A stretch of 64,000 nt of DNA from positions 33,855 through 97,854 of the forward strand of contig NZ_BBQM01000017.1 in assembly GCF_000876015.1 (NCBI RefSeq), given 5' to 3'. Shown in pieces: positions 39,060 through 47,242 of this stretch; within the stretch, counting starts at the first letter, position 1; each line of letters starts with the position of its first letter. The notes beneath the pieces are model-generated. The model did no database searches, was not told the DNA's origin, and saw only the letters and a program-made list of their open reading frames with translations. The position numbers and the translations under genes are program-made. Source of the stretch: Cupriavidus basilensis. Its GTDB lineage: Bacteria > Pseudomonadota > Gammaproteobacteria > Burkholderiales > Burkholderiaceae.

Positions 39060-39971
39060 TCAGGCCGCCGCCAGGGCCCGCTTGTTTTCCAGGTTGCGCA
39101 CCAGCACCAGCGCCTCGCCGGACAGCACCGCGCGGCCGTCGTCGCCGGTCACCACGGTGGCCAGGTTGACCAGGTCCTTGTCGCCGCGCAGGCGCACGAT
39201 GCGCACCGAGGCGGTCAGCAGCTCGCCCAGCCGCGCCGGCGAGCGCAGCCGCAGCGACTGCTGCATCCAGCCGGCGCCGCGCCCGGGCAGGCGCGTGCCG
39301 AGCAGGTCGGAGAACATCCCGGCCAGCAGCGGCAGCGGCACCATCGCGCCGTCGAAGCCCCGGCTGCGGGCGAACACCGGATCGGTGTAGAACGGATTGC
39401 CGTCGTCGGTCAGCGCGACGTACTCGTCGATGTCGCCGGCGCTGAAGCTGCGCACCGCCGATGCCTCCTGGCCCACGCTCAGGTGATAGAGCACGCGCTC
39501 GCCGCCGGGCGCGGCCGGCAGGGCGTCGTCCGGCTCGCGCAGGCGCGCTTCGGCCAGCGCGCCGGCGCTGGCGTCGACCAGCAGGACCGCGTCGCCCTGC
39601 GCCGTCACCTGCTCGTCGCCCGCCGGCATGCGCGCGCCGCCGCGCCGCACGCAGCGGATCGCGGTGTCCAGCGCGATGCGGCCGCGGCCCGGCGTGTCGT
39701 TGAGGACCAGCACGGCCGCCACGCCGTCGCCGACGAAGGCCGGCCGCGGGAACATCAGCGTCTGCCCGATCGGCAGCACCGGCAGCGGGTTGCTGCGCCG
39801 CATCTGCGCGCACAGCAGCGAGAACAGCAGCATGCCGTGCGCCACCGTGGCGCCGAAGGGCGTGGTACGGGCGAAGGCCGGGTCGCAGTGGATCGGGTTA
39901 TCGTCGCGCGAGAGCGAGGCGAAGCGGTCGAAGTCTTCCTGCGTCAGGACGCGCGGGCGGGATGCCTTCAT
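39060..39971 (-). CDS. MaoC-like (R)-hydratase/dehydratase, double hot-dog protein
   Basis: A 303-residue protein with two hot-dog modules. The N-terminal one carries the hydratase signature FDRFASLSRDDNPIHCDPAFA with the catalytic aspartate and histidine, followed by GATVAHGMLLFSLL. The second module (about 160-300) shows DIDEYVALTDDGNPFYTDPVFA, where the second histidine position is replaced. It probably hydrates an enoyl-CoA. Its start overlaps the stop of the 3HB-oligomer hydrolase gene by one base, so the two genes are coupled, which suggests a role in hydroxyacyl metabolism. Confidence 0.87.
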   Translation of the reverse strand: MKASRPRVLTQEDFDRFASLSRDDNPIHCDPAFARTTPFGATVAHGMLLFSLLCAQMRRSNPLPVLPIGQTLMFPRPAFVGDGVAAVLVLNDTPGRGRIALDTAIRCVRRGGARMPAGDEQVTAQGDAVLLVDASAGALAEARLREPDDALPAAPGGERVLYHLSVGQEASAVRSFSAGDIDEYVALTDDGNPFYTDPVFARSRGFDGAMVPLPLLAGMFSDLLGTRLPGRGAGWMQQSLRLRSPARLGELLTASVRIVRLRGDKDLVNLATVVTGDDGRAVLSGEALVLVRNLENKRALAAA

Positions 39972-42133
39972 CAGTTGGGTACCTCTACGGTGCTGCCGTT
40001 GACCGCGATGCGGTCCGCGCTGGCCGGCACGGCGGCGAACGGCGGCAGATTGGTGGACAGGAGCGCCGGCGCCAGCGACAGCGTGCCGCCGCGCGCGACG
40101 GTGCGCACGACCTGCGAAGGCGGCAGCGCGGTGCCGGCGGTCAGGTTGGCGTAGACCGCGTCGAGCGCGCGGTTCAGGTAGACGTGCAGCGGGATGAAAC
40201 GGTTGTCATAACCGGCCACCGCGCCGATGAAGCTGTCGAAATGCTGCCCGTTGGTCACTTCGATATACGACAGCCTGCTGGCGCTGCCCTCCTGCAGGCG
40301 GTTGTAGCCGAGATACGGGCGCGACGTGTGGTTGACCGGCAGCAGCGCGTCGCTGCGGCCATGCACGATGATGGCCGGCTTGCCGTGCAGGTTGCCCGAG
40401 CGCAGCGTCTGCGCCTGGCCGGCCTGCAGCGCCGGCGACGCGCCGCCGGTGCCGCCCAGCAGCGCGCGCAGGCAGCGCGCGCCGTCGAGATTGGCATCCG
40501 CCACATTGTTGCCCGGCGACTTCGAATAGACATCGCGCAGCGGGCCGCCCGGATTGTTGTCGTTGATCAGTTGCACGCCGGCCGCCGGCGGCACGCCGTT
40601 GCCGGTGGCGTACAGCACGTTGAGCACGTCCGGCGCGATGGCCGCCGGCGCGAGCACCGCGGCGCCGGTGGCGGCGAAGCTGTAGCCGCACAGGCGGTCG
40701 GCCACGGCGGCGCGCGCGAGCGCGTTGGCGAATGTCACCGAGACCGCGCTGGCCACCTCGAACAGCGCCAGCGACGGATGGATCTCGTCCGACTCCGGCT
40801 CCCAGCCCGCGTCGTGCAGCGCCTGCAGCGCGTTGGCGGCCTGCGCCGCGGTGTCGGCGCCGGTGATGATGCCGGCGTCCGCCAGCGACTGGCAGCGGTT
40901 GAGCGCCGGCTGCGCCAGCGCCACGGCGGGCTGCGCGTAGAGATTGACGGCCGGCGCGTTGACCAGCGCCGCCGCCTGCGAGGTGCACAGTTGCAGCAGG
41001 TTCGCGGTGGTGATGTAGTCGTACAGCGTGCGCCCGGACGCCGCCACCGGCGTGCCGCCGCGCGTGACCGTCACGCCGGTGCCCGCCGGAAGATTGAGGT
41101 TGGGCTCGCCCACGGCCACGCCGTCGATCAGGCCCTCGGTGTCCTGCTCGGCCGCGGCGATGGCCGCGCCGCCGCCGTTGGAGACGCTGGAGGCGATCAC
41201 CACCACCGTCTGCGGGCTGAAGGTGCGCTGGCGCGTGCCGTCCGGCGCCACCGTGCCGAAGCGGTCGTTGAGCGCCCACAGCGCGAACTGCGCGGCCTGC
41301 AGCGTGAAGCTGCCCCAGTCCTTCTCGGGGTTGCGCTGCGAGTGCGCGTGCTTGAAGGCCAGGCGGTGCGGCGCGAGCGCGTTGAAGGCCGGCAGGCTGG
41401 TGCCCGGAAACGGCGCGGCGAACTGCGCGTTGGCGCCAGCCGCGCCGCGCGCGGCGCGCGTGCCGTCGATCAGCGGCACGGTGTCGGCATCGAGGTCGTG
41501 CGGCGCGGCGCCGGTGCCCTTGTCGGTGTAGGCCACGGCGCAGCCGCGCTTGAGCGCCCACTCGCCGGTGGAGATGCCGCCGTAGACGCCGCGCGAGCCC
41601 GACGAGGTCGCGGTGATCAGGCACGGCCGCGTCACGTCGAAGCTGTCCGGGATCTGCACCAGCATGGTCACGTTCTGGCGGCCGCTGCCGTCGTCGGAGA
41701 AGGCCAGGTACTCGCGCCCGGCCACCTTGCCCTGCCCGCCGGTGACGTTGCCCTGGGCGTCCACGTTGGGGCCGAACAGCGTGCCGTAGCCGCCGCCGGC
41801 GGTGGTGTCGACCAGCGCGCGGTAGTTGGTATAGATGGCGTAGCGGCGCAGCTCGGCCGCGGTGGGCGCGGCCGGGTTCAGCGGCAGCGGCGCGGTGGCC
41901 GACGCCAGCCCGTCCTTGCCGAGGCCGGCGGTGAGCAGGTCGTCGGTGTTGCCGTCGTAGGACTTGATCGTCACCGTGCCGATATTGGACGGCTTGACGT
42001 TGGGACTGGCGTTGCCGCCGTTGTTGCCATTGCCGTTGCCGCCACCGCCGCAGGCGGCCAGCGCCAGGCAGGCCAGGCCCGCCAGCGCCAGCCGGGCCAC
42101 GCCACCGAGACTCGCCGCGGATTCGCGCGACAT
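39971..42133 (-). CDS. D-(-)-3-hydroxybutyrate oligomer hydrolase, probable lipoprotein
   Basis: A 720-residue protein. The ATG at 42133 gives a signal peptide ending in the lipobox LAAC (LALAGLACLALAACGGGG), then a glycine/asparagine tether. The upstream ATG at 42238 has a strong GAGGAGACGAGC site but would place 35 odd residues before the signal. Family landmarks: YLAFSDDGSGRQNVTMLVQI, ITATSSGSRGVYGGI, the serine motif VVIASSVSNGGGAAIAAAEQ, and a late GRSDALLPVNHTSRPYLGYN with acid and histidine candidates. These hydrolases cut 3-hydroxybutyrate oligomers released from PHB to monomers. Confidence 0.9.
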   Translation of the reverse strand: MSRESAASLGGVARLALAGLACLALAACGGGGNGNGNNGGNASPNVKPSNIGTVTIKSYDGNTDDLLTAGLGKDGLASATAPLPLNPAAPTAAELRRYAIYTNYRALVDTTAGGGYGTLFGPNVDAQGNVTGGQGKVAGREYLAFSDDGSGRQNVTMLVQIPDSFDVTRPCLITATSSGSRGVYGGISTGEWALKRGCAVAYTDKGTGAAPHDLDADTVPLIDGTRAARGAAGANAQFAAPFPGTSLPAFNALAPHRLAFKHAHSQRNPEKDWGSFTLQAAQFALWALNDRFGTVAPDGTRQRTFSPQTVVVIASSVSNGGGAAIAAAEQDTEGLIDGVAVGEPNLNLPAGTGVTVTRGGTPVAASGRTLYDYITTANLLQLCTSQAAALVNAPAVNLYAQPAVALAQPALNRCQSLADAGIITGADTAAQAANALQALHDAGWEPESDEIHPSLALFEVASAVSVTFANALARAAVADRLCGYSFAATGAAVLAPAAIAPDVLNVLYATGNGVPPAAGVQLINDNNPGGPLRDVYSKSPGNNVADANLDGARCLRALLGGTGGASPALQAGQAQTLRSGNLHGKPAIIVHGRSDALLPVNHTSRPYLGYNRLQEGSASRLSYIEVTNGQHFDSFIGAVAGYDNRFIPLHVYLNRALDAVYANLTAGTALPPSQVVRTVARGGTLSLAPALLSTNLPPFAAVPASADRIAVNGSTVEVPN

Positions 42134-42408
42134 GCCGTACCCCCCGTTGCCTGCCGGTCCGATCGGGAACAGATGCACGGCGTGCGCGGCGCCGCCGGCA
42201 TGGCGCGCCGGACTGGCCGCAAGGTGCTTGCGTTGCATGCTCGTCTCCTCGTGGGATGCCTTCTTCTTGTTGCCGGTGCGGATCGGGCTGCCGATCGATA
42301 TTGCCCGCCGTTGCTGCCTGTGCTTCCGTTGCTGGCTCCTTCCGTTGCTGGCCCTGCCGTCGTTTCCTGCTTGCCGCGCCCTTCCGCGCGGCCGTTCAGT
42401 GCGGCCGT

Positions 42409-43053
42409 TCAGTGCGTGCCCGGCGCCGGCTTGCCGTCGCGCTGCGTTCGGCGCGCCTCCAGTCCGTGCGAGATCATGTCGAACGCGGTGTCGACCACCT
42501 TGGCCATCGACGCCGGGCGCTCCCACAGCGCGTAGCGCATGCCGAGGAAATTGCTGATGCCGATCAGGCACCAGGCCCGCACCTCGGCGTCGCCGGGCGA
42601 GATCTGGCCCTGTTCTTCAGCCTCGTCCAGGCGGCGGCGGTAGACGTCGGCGAAGGCCTGGAAGTAGCTGCTGTAGATGGCCTCGTCCACCGAATACGAA
42701 TCGAGCACGATGCGATACAGGTTCTTGTGGCGCGAGACGAACGAGAGGAAGGCCCTGAGGCCGAGCCGCTCGGCCTCGATCCGCGTGTGCGCCGGGCCGG
42801 CGTGCTTGCGCAGGTGGGCGCGCACCAGTTCCAGCATACGCTGCATCAGCGCGCGGAAGATGTCTTCCTTGTCCTTGAAGTAGAGATAGAAGGTGCCCAT
42901 CGCCACCTGGGCCTCCTGGGTGATCTCGGAGATCGACGCCACGTGGTAGCCCTTCTCGCCGAACACCTTCTCGGCGGCGCGCAGCAGCGCCGCGCGGGTC
43001 TTTTGGCCGCGCGCGGTCTTGGGCTGGCTCGCGCCGGGATCGGTCAGCGGCAT
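42409..43053 (-). CDS. TetR family transcriptional regulator
   Basis: A 214-residue repressor. The ATG at 43053 has GGAG six bases upstream and keeps the operator free; the ATG at 43077 would lie inside the palindrome 43070-43097. The helix-turn-helix is at about 15-60 (RAALLRAAEKVFGEKGYHVASISEITQEAQ, then MGTFYLYFKDKEDIF). The all-alpha ligand domain follows. It is upstream of, and on the same strand as, the 3HB-oligomer hydrolase and maoC genes, so it may control them as well as itself. The ligand is unknown, but acyl-CoA would fit. Confidence 0.92.
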   Translation of the reverse strand: MPLTDPGASQPKTARGQKTRAALLRAAEKVFGEKGYHVASISEITQEAQVAMGTFYLYFKDKEDIFRALMQRMLELVRAHLRKHAGPAHTRIEAERLGLRAFLSFVSRHKNLYRIVLDSYSVDEAIYSSYFQAFADVYRRRLDEAEEQGQISPGDAEVRAWCLIGISNFLGMRYALWERPASMAKVVDTAFDMISHGLEARRTQRDGKPAPGTH

Positions 43054-43069
43054 CGCGGCTCCGGGATCG

Positions 43070-43097
43070 TGAAACATGAATCAGCTATCATGTTTCA
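43070..43097. promoter_or_regulatory. Perfect palindromic operator at the tetR start
   Basis: TGAAACATGA, eight bases, TCATGTTTCA. A perfect 10-bp inverted repeat lying 17-44 bp upstream of the ATG chosen for the TetR-type gene. The typical position and size make autorepression the simplest reading. Confidence 0.65.
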
Positions 43098-43163
43098 TCG
43101 TATAAACCCGGTGCTCGGCATGTCAATAGATCGCATCCCGTAGACCGGCGCCGGGCGCGGCGC

Positions 43164-43544
43164 TCAGGCCAGCAGCCGGTAGGTCCACAGGCCGAGCACG
43201 GTCAGCGCCAGCGAGCCGCCCAGGTGCAGCAGCAGGTGCGCCGCGGCCCAGCCGTAGTCGCCGGCCATCAGGTTGGCCACGACTTCGCTGGAGAAGGTGG
43301 AGAAGGTGGTGAGCCCGCCGAGAAAGCCGGTCACCGCCAGCAGGCGCCATTCGGACGGCAGTTCCACGTGCGAGTCGAAATAGCCGACGGCGAGGCCGAC
43401 CAGGTAGCCGCCCACCAGGTTGGCGGCCAGCGTGCCGTAGGGCAGCGCCGGGTTGGCGGCGTTCCACAGCACCGAGAACAGCCAGCGCAGCCACGCGCCC
43501 ATCGCGGCGCCCACGCCCACCGCGACAAACCCGAGCGGGCCCAT
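43164..43544 (-). CDS. crcB: Fluoride efflux channel CrcB (Fluc)
   Basis: A 126-residue membrane protein with four helices, the normal length. Key segments: GVGAAMGAWLRWL (first helix), LPYGTLAANLVGGYLVGL (conserved asparagine in the pore), and GFLGGLTTFSTFSSEV with the phenylalanine box lining the fluoride path. It works as a dual-topology dimer exporting fluoride. Its start overlaps the moaE stop by one base, so it hangs on the end of the molybdopterin genes. No fluoride riboswitch is seen near it. Confidence 0.95.
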   Translation of the reverse strand: MGPLGFVAVGVGAAMGAWLRWLFSVLWNAANPALPYGTLAANLVGGYLVGLAVGYFDSHVELPSEWRLLAVTGFLGGLTTFSTFSSEVVANLMAGDYGWAAAHLLLHLGGSLALTVLGLWTYRLLA

Positions 43545-44059
43545 CAGCGCGCGGCTTCCGCGTCCTGCGGGGGCGCCGCGGGGGCGTCGCCGCTGGCGTT
43601 GAGCGAGCGCACGCCCCAGCGCTGCAGCGCGGCCTCGTCGGCGACGCGCGCGTCGACCCAGCGCGCGCCTGCCGGGGTCTGCTCTTTCTTCCAGAACGGC
43701 GCCTCGGACTTGAGATAGTCCATGATGAATTCGCAGGCGGCGAACGCGTTGCCGCGATGGGCCGAGGCCACCGCCACCAGCACGATCTGGTCCAGCGGCA
43801 GCAGCGGCCCGACCCGGTGCACGATGGTCACGCCGAGCAGCGCCCAGCGCTCCCGCGCCACCGCCTCGATGCGGGCCAGCGCCTTCTCGGTCATGCCCGG
43901 GTAGTGCTCCAGCTCCATCGCGCTGACGGCGCTGCCGTCGCTGACGTCGCGCACCGTGCCGATGAAGCTGGCCACCGCGCCCACGCCCGGCTGGTCCGCG
44001 CGCAGCGCGGCCACCTCGGCGCCCAGGTCGAAATCCTCGCGCTGCACCCTGACGCTCAT
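43544..44059 (-). CDS. moaE: Molybdopterin synthase catalytic subunit
   Basis: A 171-residue protein. GAVASFIGTVRDVSDGSAVSAMELEHYPGMTEKAL (quoted as GAVASFIGTVRD and LEHYPGMTEKAL), VTIVHRVGPLLPLDQIVLVAVASAHR and LKSEAPFWKKEQT are the family signatures, with the active-site lysines in KSEAPFWKKE. With MoaD it converts cyclic pyranopterin phosphate into molybdopterin. The C-terminal 20 residues beyond the usual end are alanine/proline-rich. One base separates it from moaD. Confidence 0.95.
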   Translation of the reverse strand: MSVRVQREDFDLGAEVAALRADQPGVGAVASFIGTVRDVSDGSAVSAMELEHYPGMTEKALARIEAVARERWALLGVTIVHRVGPLLPLDQIVLVAVASAHRGNAFAACEFIMDYLKSEAPFWKKEQTPAGARWVDARVADEAALQRWGVRSLNASGDAPAAPPQDAEAAR

Positions 44060-44060
44060 C

Positions 44061-44318
44061 TCAGCCTCCCGTGACCGGCGGGAAGAAGGCCACCTCGCAG
44101 CCTTCGGCCAGCGCGCTGCCGGCGCCCGCCACCTCGTGGTCCACCGCCATGCGCAGGGCGCGGCCTTCGGCCAGCACTTCGGCCCAGGCGCCGCCGCGCG
44201 CGCCCAGCCACTGGCGCAGCTCGCCCACGGTGGCCACCGTGGCCGGCACCGCGACGCGCTCCTGCCCCAGGCCCAGTTGCTCGCGCACGCTGGCAAAAAA
44301 ACGCAGTTCGATGTTCAT
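44061..44318 (-). CDS. moaD: Molybdopterin synthase sulfur-carrier subunit
   Basis: An 85-residue ubiquitin-like protein. It begins MNIELRFFASVREQLGLGQE and ends with CEVAFFPPVTGG. The terminal Gly-Gly is adenylated and thiocarboxylated to carry sulfur to MoaE. Length and ending are normal for MoaD. The gene is between moeA (14 bp) and moaE (1 bp), clearly one operon. Confidence 0.95.
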   Translation of the reverse strand: MNIELRFFASVREQLGLGQERVAVPATVATVGELRQWLGARGGAWAEVLAEGRALRMAVDHEVAGAGSALAEGCEVAFFPPVTGG

Positions 44319-44332
44319 CGCAGTCACTCTCC

Positions 44333-45574
44333 TCAGCCCAGCAGCCCGTCGAAGGCGATGTACTGCACGATGTCGCCGCGCGCGATCGCCTGGCCCGGCG
44401 GGTTGTCGACCAGGCCGTCGCCCCACACGGTGGAAGTCAGCACGCCCGAGCTCTGGTTGGGAAACAGCTCGAGCCCGCCGGCCTGGTTGGTGCGCACGCG
44501 CAGGAATTCGTTGCGGCGGTCGCCCTTGGGCAGGTCGAAATCGGCGCGCAGCAGCAGGCGGCGCGGCATCACGTCCTGCACGCCCTGCAAGCGCAGGATG
44601 AAGGGCCGCACGAACAGCAGGAAGGTCACGAAGCTGGACACCGGGTTGCCCGGCAGGCCGAGGAAATAGGCCGGCGCCTGCCCGCCGCGCGCGACCTCGC
44701 CGAAGGCCAGCGGCTTGCCCGGCTTCATCGCGATCTGCCACAGGTTCAGGCGCCCTTCGGCCTGGACCGCCGGCTTGATATGGTCTTCCTCGCCGACCGA
44801 GACGCCGCCCGAGGTGATGATCAGGTCATGCCCGGCGGCGGCGCGGCGCAGCGTGTCGCGCGTGGCGGCCAGCGAGTCCGGCACGATGCCGAAGTCGCTG
44901 ACCTCGCAGCCGAGCCGGTCGAGCAGGCCGCGCAGCGTGAAGCGGTTGGAGTTGTAGATGGCGCCCGGCTTGAGCGGCTCGCCCGGCATGGCGAGCTCGT
45001 CGCCGGTGAAGAACACCGCCACCTTGACGCGGCGCACCACGTCGAGCGCGGCCTGCCCCACCGAGGCGGCCAGCCCGAGCGCCTGCGGCGTCAGGCGCGT
45101 GCCGGCGGGCAGGATCACGCTGCCGGCGCGGATGTCCTCGCCCGCGCGGCGGATCCACTCGCCGGCCTGCGGCGCGTGGTTGACCACCACCTCGTCGCCT
45201 TCGGCCACGCATTGCTCCTGCATGACCACCGCATCGGCGCCGGGCGGGATCAGGCCGCCGGTGAAGATGCGCGCCGCGGTGCCGGCGGCCAGCGCCGTGC
45301 CCACGTGGCCGGCGGGAATGCGCTGCGCCACGCGCAGGCGCGCGCCGGGCGCGGGCACGTCGGCATGGCGCACGGCGTAGCCGTCCATCGCGGTATTGTC
45401 CGCGGGCGGCACGTCCAGCGTGCTGGCCACGGGCGCGGCCAGCACGCGGCCGTTGGCATCGAGCGTGGCGATGCGCTCGCTCTCGGCCAGCGGCGTGGCG
45501 CCGGCCAGCAGGGCTTCGAGCGCCTGGGCCGTGGTCAGCATGGGGGAACGGGCGGGCGCGGCGGCTTGGGTCAT
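44333..45574 (-). CDS. moeA: Molybdopterin molybdenumtransferase
   Basis: A 413-residue enzyme that inserts molybdate into molybdopterin-AMP. Landmarks: PPADNTAMDGYAVRHADV near the front, ARIFTGGLIPPGADAVVMQE, the MoCF_biosynth core with FFTGDELAMPGEP and the loop DLIITSGGVSVGEEDHIKP, and PAYFLGLPGNPVSSFVTF. The ATG at 45574 is used; an in-frame ATG 11 codons later is also possible. It follows thrC by about 215 bp on the same strand. Confidence 0.95.
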   Translation of the reverse strand: MTQAAAPARSPMLTTAQALEALLAGATPLAESERIATLDANGRVLAAPVASTLDVPPADNTAMDGYAVRHADVPAPGARLRVAQRIPAGHVGTALAAGTAARIFTGGLIPPGADAVVMQEQCVAEGDEVVVNHAPQAGEWIRRAGEDIRAGSVILPAGTRLTPQALGLAASVGQAALDVVRRVKVAVFFTGDELAMPGEPLKPGAIYNSNRFTLRGLLDRLGCEVSDFGIVPDSLAATRDTLRRAAAGHDLIITSGGVSVGEEDHIKPAVQAEGRLNLWQIAMKPGKPLAFGEVARGGQAPAYFLGLPGNPVSSFVTFLLFVRPFILRLQGVQDVMPRRLLLRADFDLPKGDRRNEFLRVRTNQAGGLELFPNQSSGVLTSTVWGDGLVDNPPGQAIARGDIVQYIAFDGLLG

Positions 45575-45789
45575 GACGAAAGCAGGTAGGTGGGGACGGC
45601 AGGCTGAGACGCAAACCCGCGGTCGCCCAAGGGAAACGGCCCACGTACCGTCCCCGGTACCTGCGGGGGCGATGCGCGGGCCGTGCGGTTCAGCTCGGCA
45701 AGTCCGATTGTAGCGAGTTGGCGCCAACCCGGCCAACGGCCGGCCGCGGATGCCGCCGGTGCCGCCAGTGCCAGGAAGGCGGGCGCGGC

Positions 45790-47235
45790 CTACAGGCCGG
45801 TGTGGCCGGCGATGAAGGCCTTGATCCGGCCGGCGTCGGCGGGCATGACCTCGAAACGCTGCGGCAGCTTCTCGATGCCGTCGAAGCTGGCCGGCCGCTC
45901 CGGCTCGTGGCCGAGCGCCTCGCGGATGGTGTCGGCGAACTTGGCCGGCAGCGCGGTTTCCAGCACCACCATCGGCACGCCGGGGGCGAGGTGCTCGCGC
46001 GCGACCTTGACGCCGTCGGCGGTGTGCGTGTCGATGGTGATGCCGTAGCGCGAGGACAGGTCGCGGATGGTGGCGAGGCGGTCCTCGTGCGTGCTGCGCC
46101 CGGAGACGAAGCCGAACGCGCGGATGCGCTCGAATTCCGCCGTGCCGGCGAGGTCGAAGCCGCCCGCGGTGTCGACGTCGCGGAACATCCGCGCCAGCTT
46201 GGCGGCATCGCGGCCGAGCAGGTCGAACACGAAGCGCTCGAAGTTCGAGGCCTTGGAGATGTCCATGCTCGGGCTGGAGGTGTGGTACGTCTCGGCCGAC
46301 TTGCGCACGCGGTAGGTGCCGGTGCGGAAGAATTCGTCGAGCACGTCGTTCTCGTTGGTGGCCACCACCAGCTTGTCGATCGGCAGGCCCATCATGCGCG
46401 CGATGTGGCCGGCGCAGACGTTGCCGAAATTGCCCGACGGCACGCAGAACGAGACCTTCTGGCCCGGGCCGCTGGTCGCCAGCAGCCAGCCCTTGAAGTA
46501 GTACACCACCTGGGCCACCACGCGCGCCCAGTTGATCGAGTTGACCGTGCCGATCTTCTGGCGGGCCTTGTAGCCGAGGTCGTTCGACACCGCCTTGACG
46601 ATGTCCTGGCAGTCGTCGAACACGCCTTCGACCGCCAGGTTGAAGATGTTCGGGTCCTGCAGGCTGAACATCTGCGCGGTCTGGAACGCGCTCATCTTGC
46701 GGTGCGGGCTGAGCATGAACACGCGGATGCCGCGCTTGCCGCGCATCGCGTATTCGGCGGCACTGCCGGTGTCGCCCGAGGTGGCGCCGAGGATGTTCAG
46801 CTCCTGCCCGGCGCGCGCCAGCGCGTACTCGAACAGGTTGCCGAGCAGCTGCATGGCCATGTCCTTGAACGCCAGCGTGGGGCCGTTGGACAGGCCCAGC
46901 AGTTGCAGCGGCGCCCCGCCCTCCTCGCCCAGCGTGCGCAGCGGGGTGATGTCGGCGGTGTTGTCGCCGGGGCGGGCGTTGCAGTACACCTCGGCGGTAT
47001 AGGTCTTGCGCGTGAGCGCGCGCAGGTCCGCGGCCGGGATGTCGTCGCAGAAGCGGGACAGCACTTCGAAGGCGAGATCGGCGTAGGACAGCTTGCGCCA
47101 GGCCTCCAGCTCGTCGGCGGTGACTTGCGGGTATGCCTGCGGCAGGTACAGTCCGCCGTCCGGCGCCAGGCCGCCCAGCAGGATCTCGGAGAAGGTTTGC
47201 GGCGCCTCGTGGCCGCGCGTCGACAGGTATTTCAT
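45790..47235 (-). CDS. thrC: Threonine synthase
   Basis: A 481-residue PLP enzyme that converts O-phosphohomoserine to threonine, the last step. It is of the long (E. coli/yeast-like) class: MKYLSTRGHEAPQTFSEILLGG at the start, the PLP lysine in GPTLAFKDMAMQLLGNLFEY, and LGATSGDTGSAAEYAMRGKR and CVPSGNFGNVCAGHIARMMG as phosphate loops. Seven bases separate it from hom. It is cytosolic. Confidence 0.97.
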   Translation of the reverse strand: MKYLSTRGHEAPQTFSEILLGGLAPDGGLYLPQAYPQVTADELEAWRKLSYADLAFEVLSRFCDDIPAADLRALTRKTYTAEVYCNARPGDNTADITPLRTLGEEGGAPLQLLGLSNGPTLAFKDMAMQLLGNLFEYALARAGQELNILGATSGDTGSAAEYAMRGKRGIRVFMLSPHRKMSAFQTAQMFSLQDPNIFNLAVEGVFDDCQDIVKAVSNDLGYKARQKIGTVNSINWARVVAQVVYYFKGWLLATSGPGQKVSFCVPSGNFGNVCAGHIARMMGLPIDKLVVATNENDVLDEFFRTGTYRVRKSAETYHTSSPSMDISKASNFERFVFDLLGRDAAKLARMFRDVDTAGGFDLAGTAEFERIRAFGFVSGRSTHEDRLATIRDLSSRYGITIDTHTADGVKVAREHLAPGVPMVVLETALPAKFADTIREALGHEPERPASFDGIEKLPQRFEVMPADAGRIKAFIAGHTGL

Positions 47236-47242
47236 CGCTCGC

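Noticed and set aside
42133..42238. Upstream start of the oligomer hydrolase at 42238
   Set aside because: It has the better ribosome site but would put 35 atypical residues before the lipoprotein signal; the shorter form is preferred, without certainty.
39962..42535. An 857-codon open frame on the plus strand opposite the 3HB-oligomer hydrolase
   Set aside because: Shadow frame: low-complexity arginine/alanine/glutamine composition, and the minus strand reading has a signal peptide and catalytic motifs.
43126..43546. Fluoride riboswitch for crcB
   Set aside because: crcB overlaps moaE by one base, leaving no leader, and no conserved riboswitch pattern was seen.
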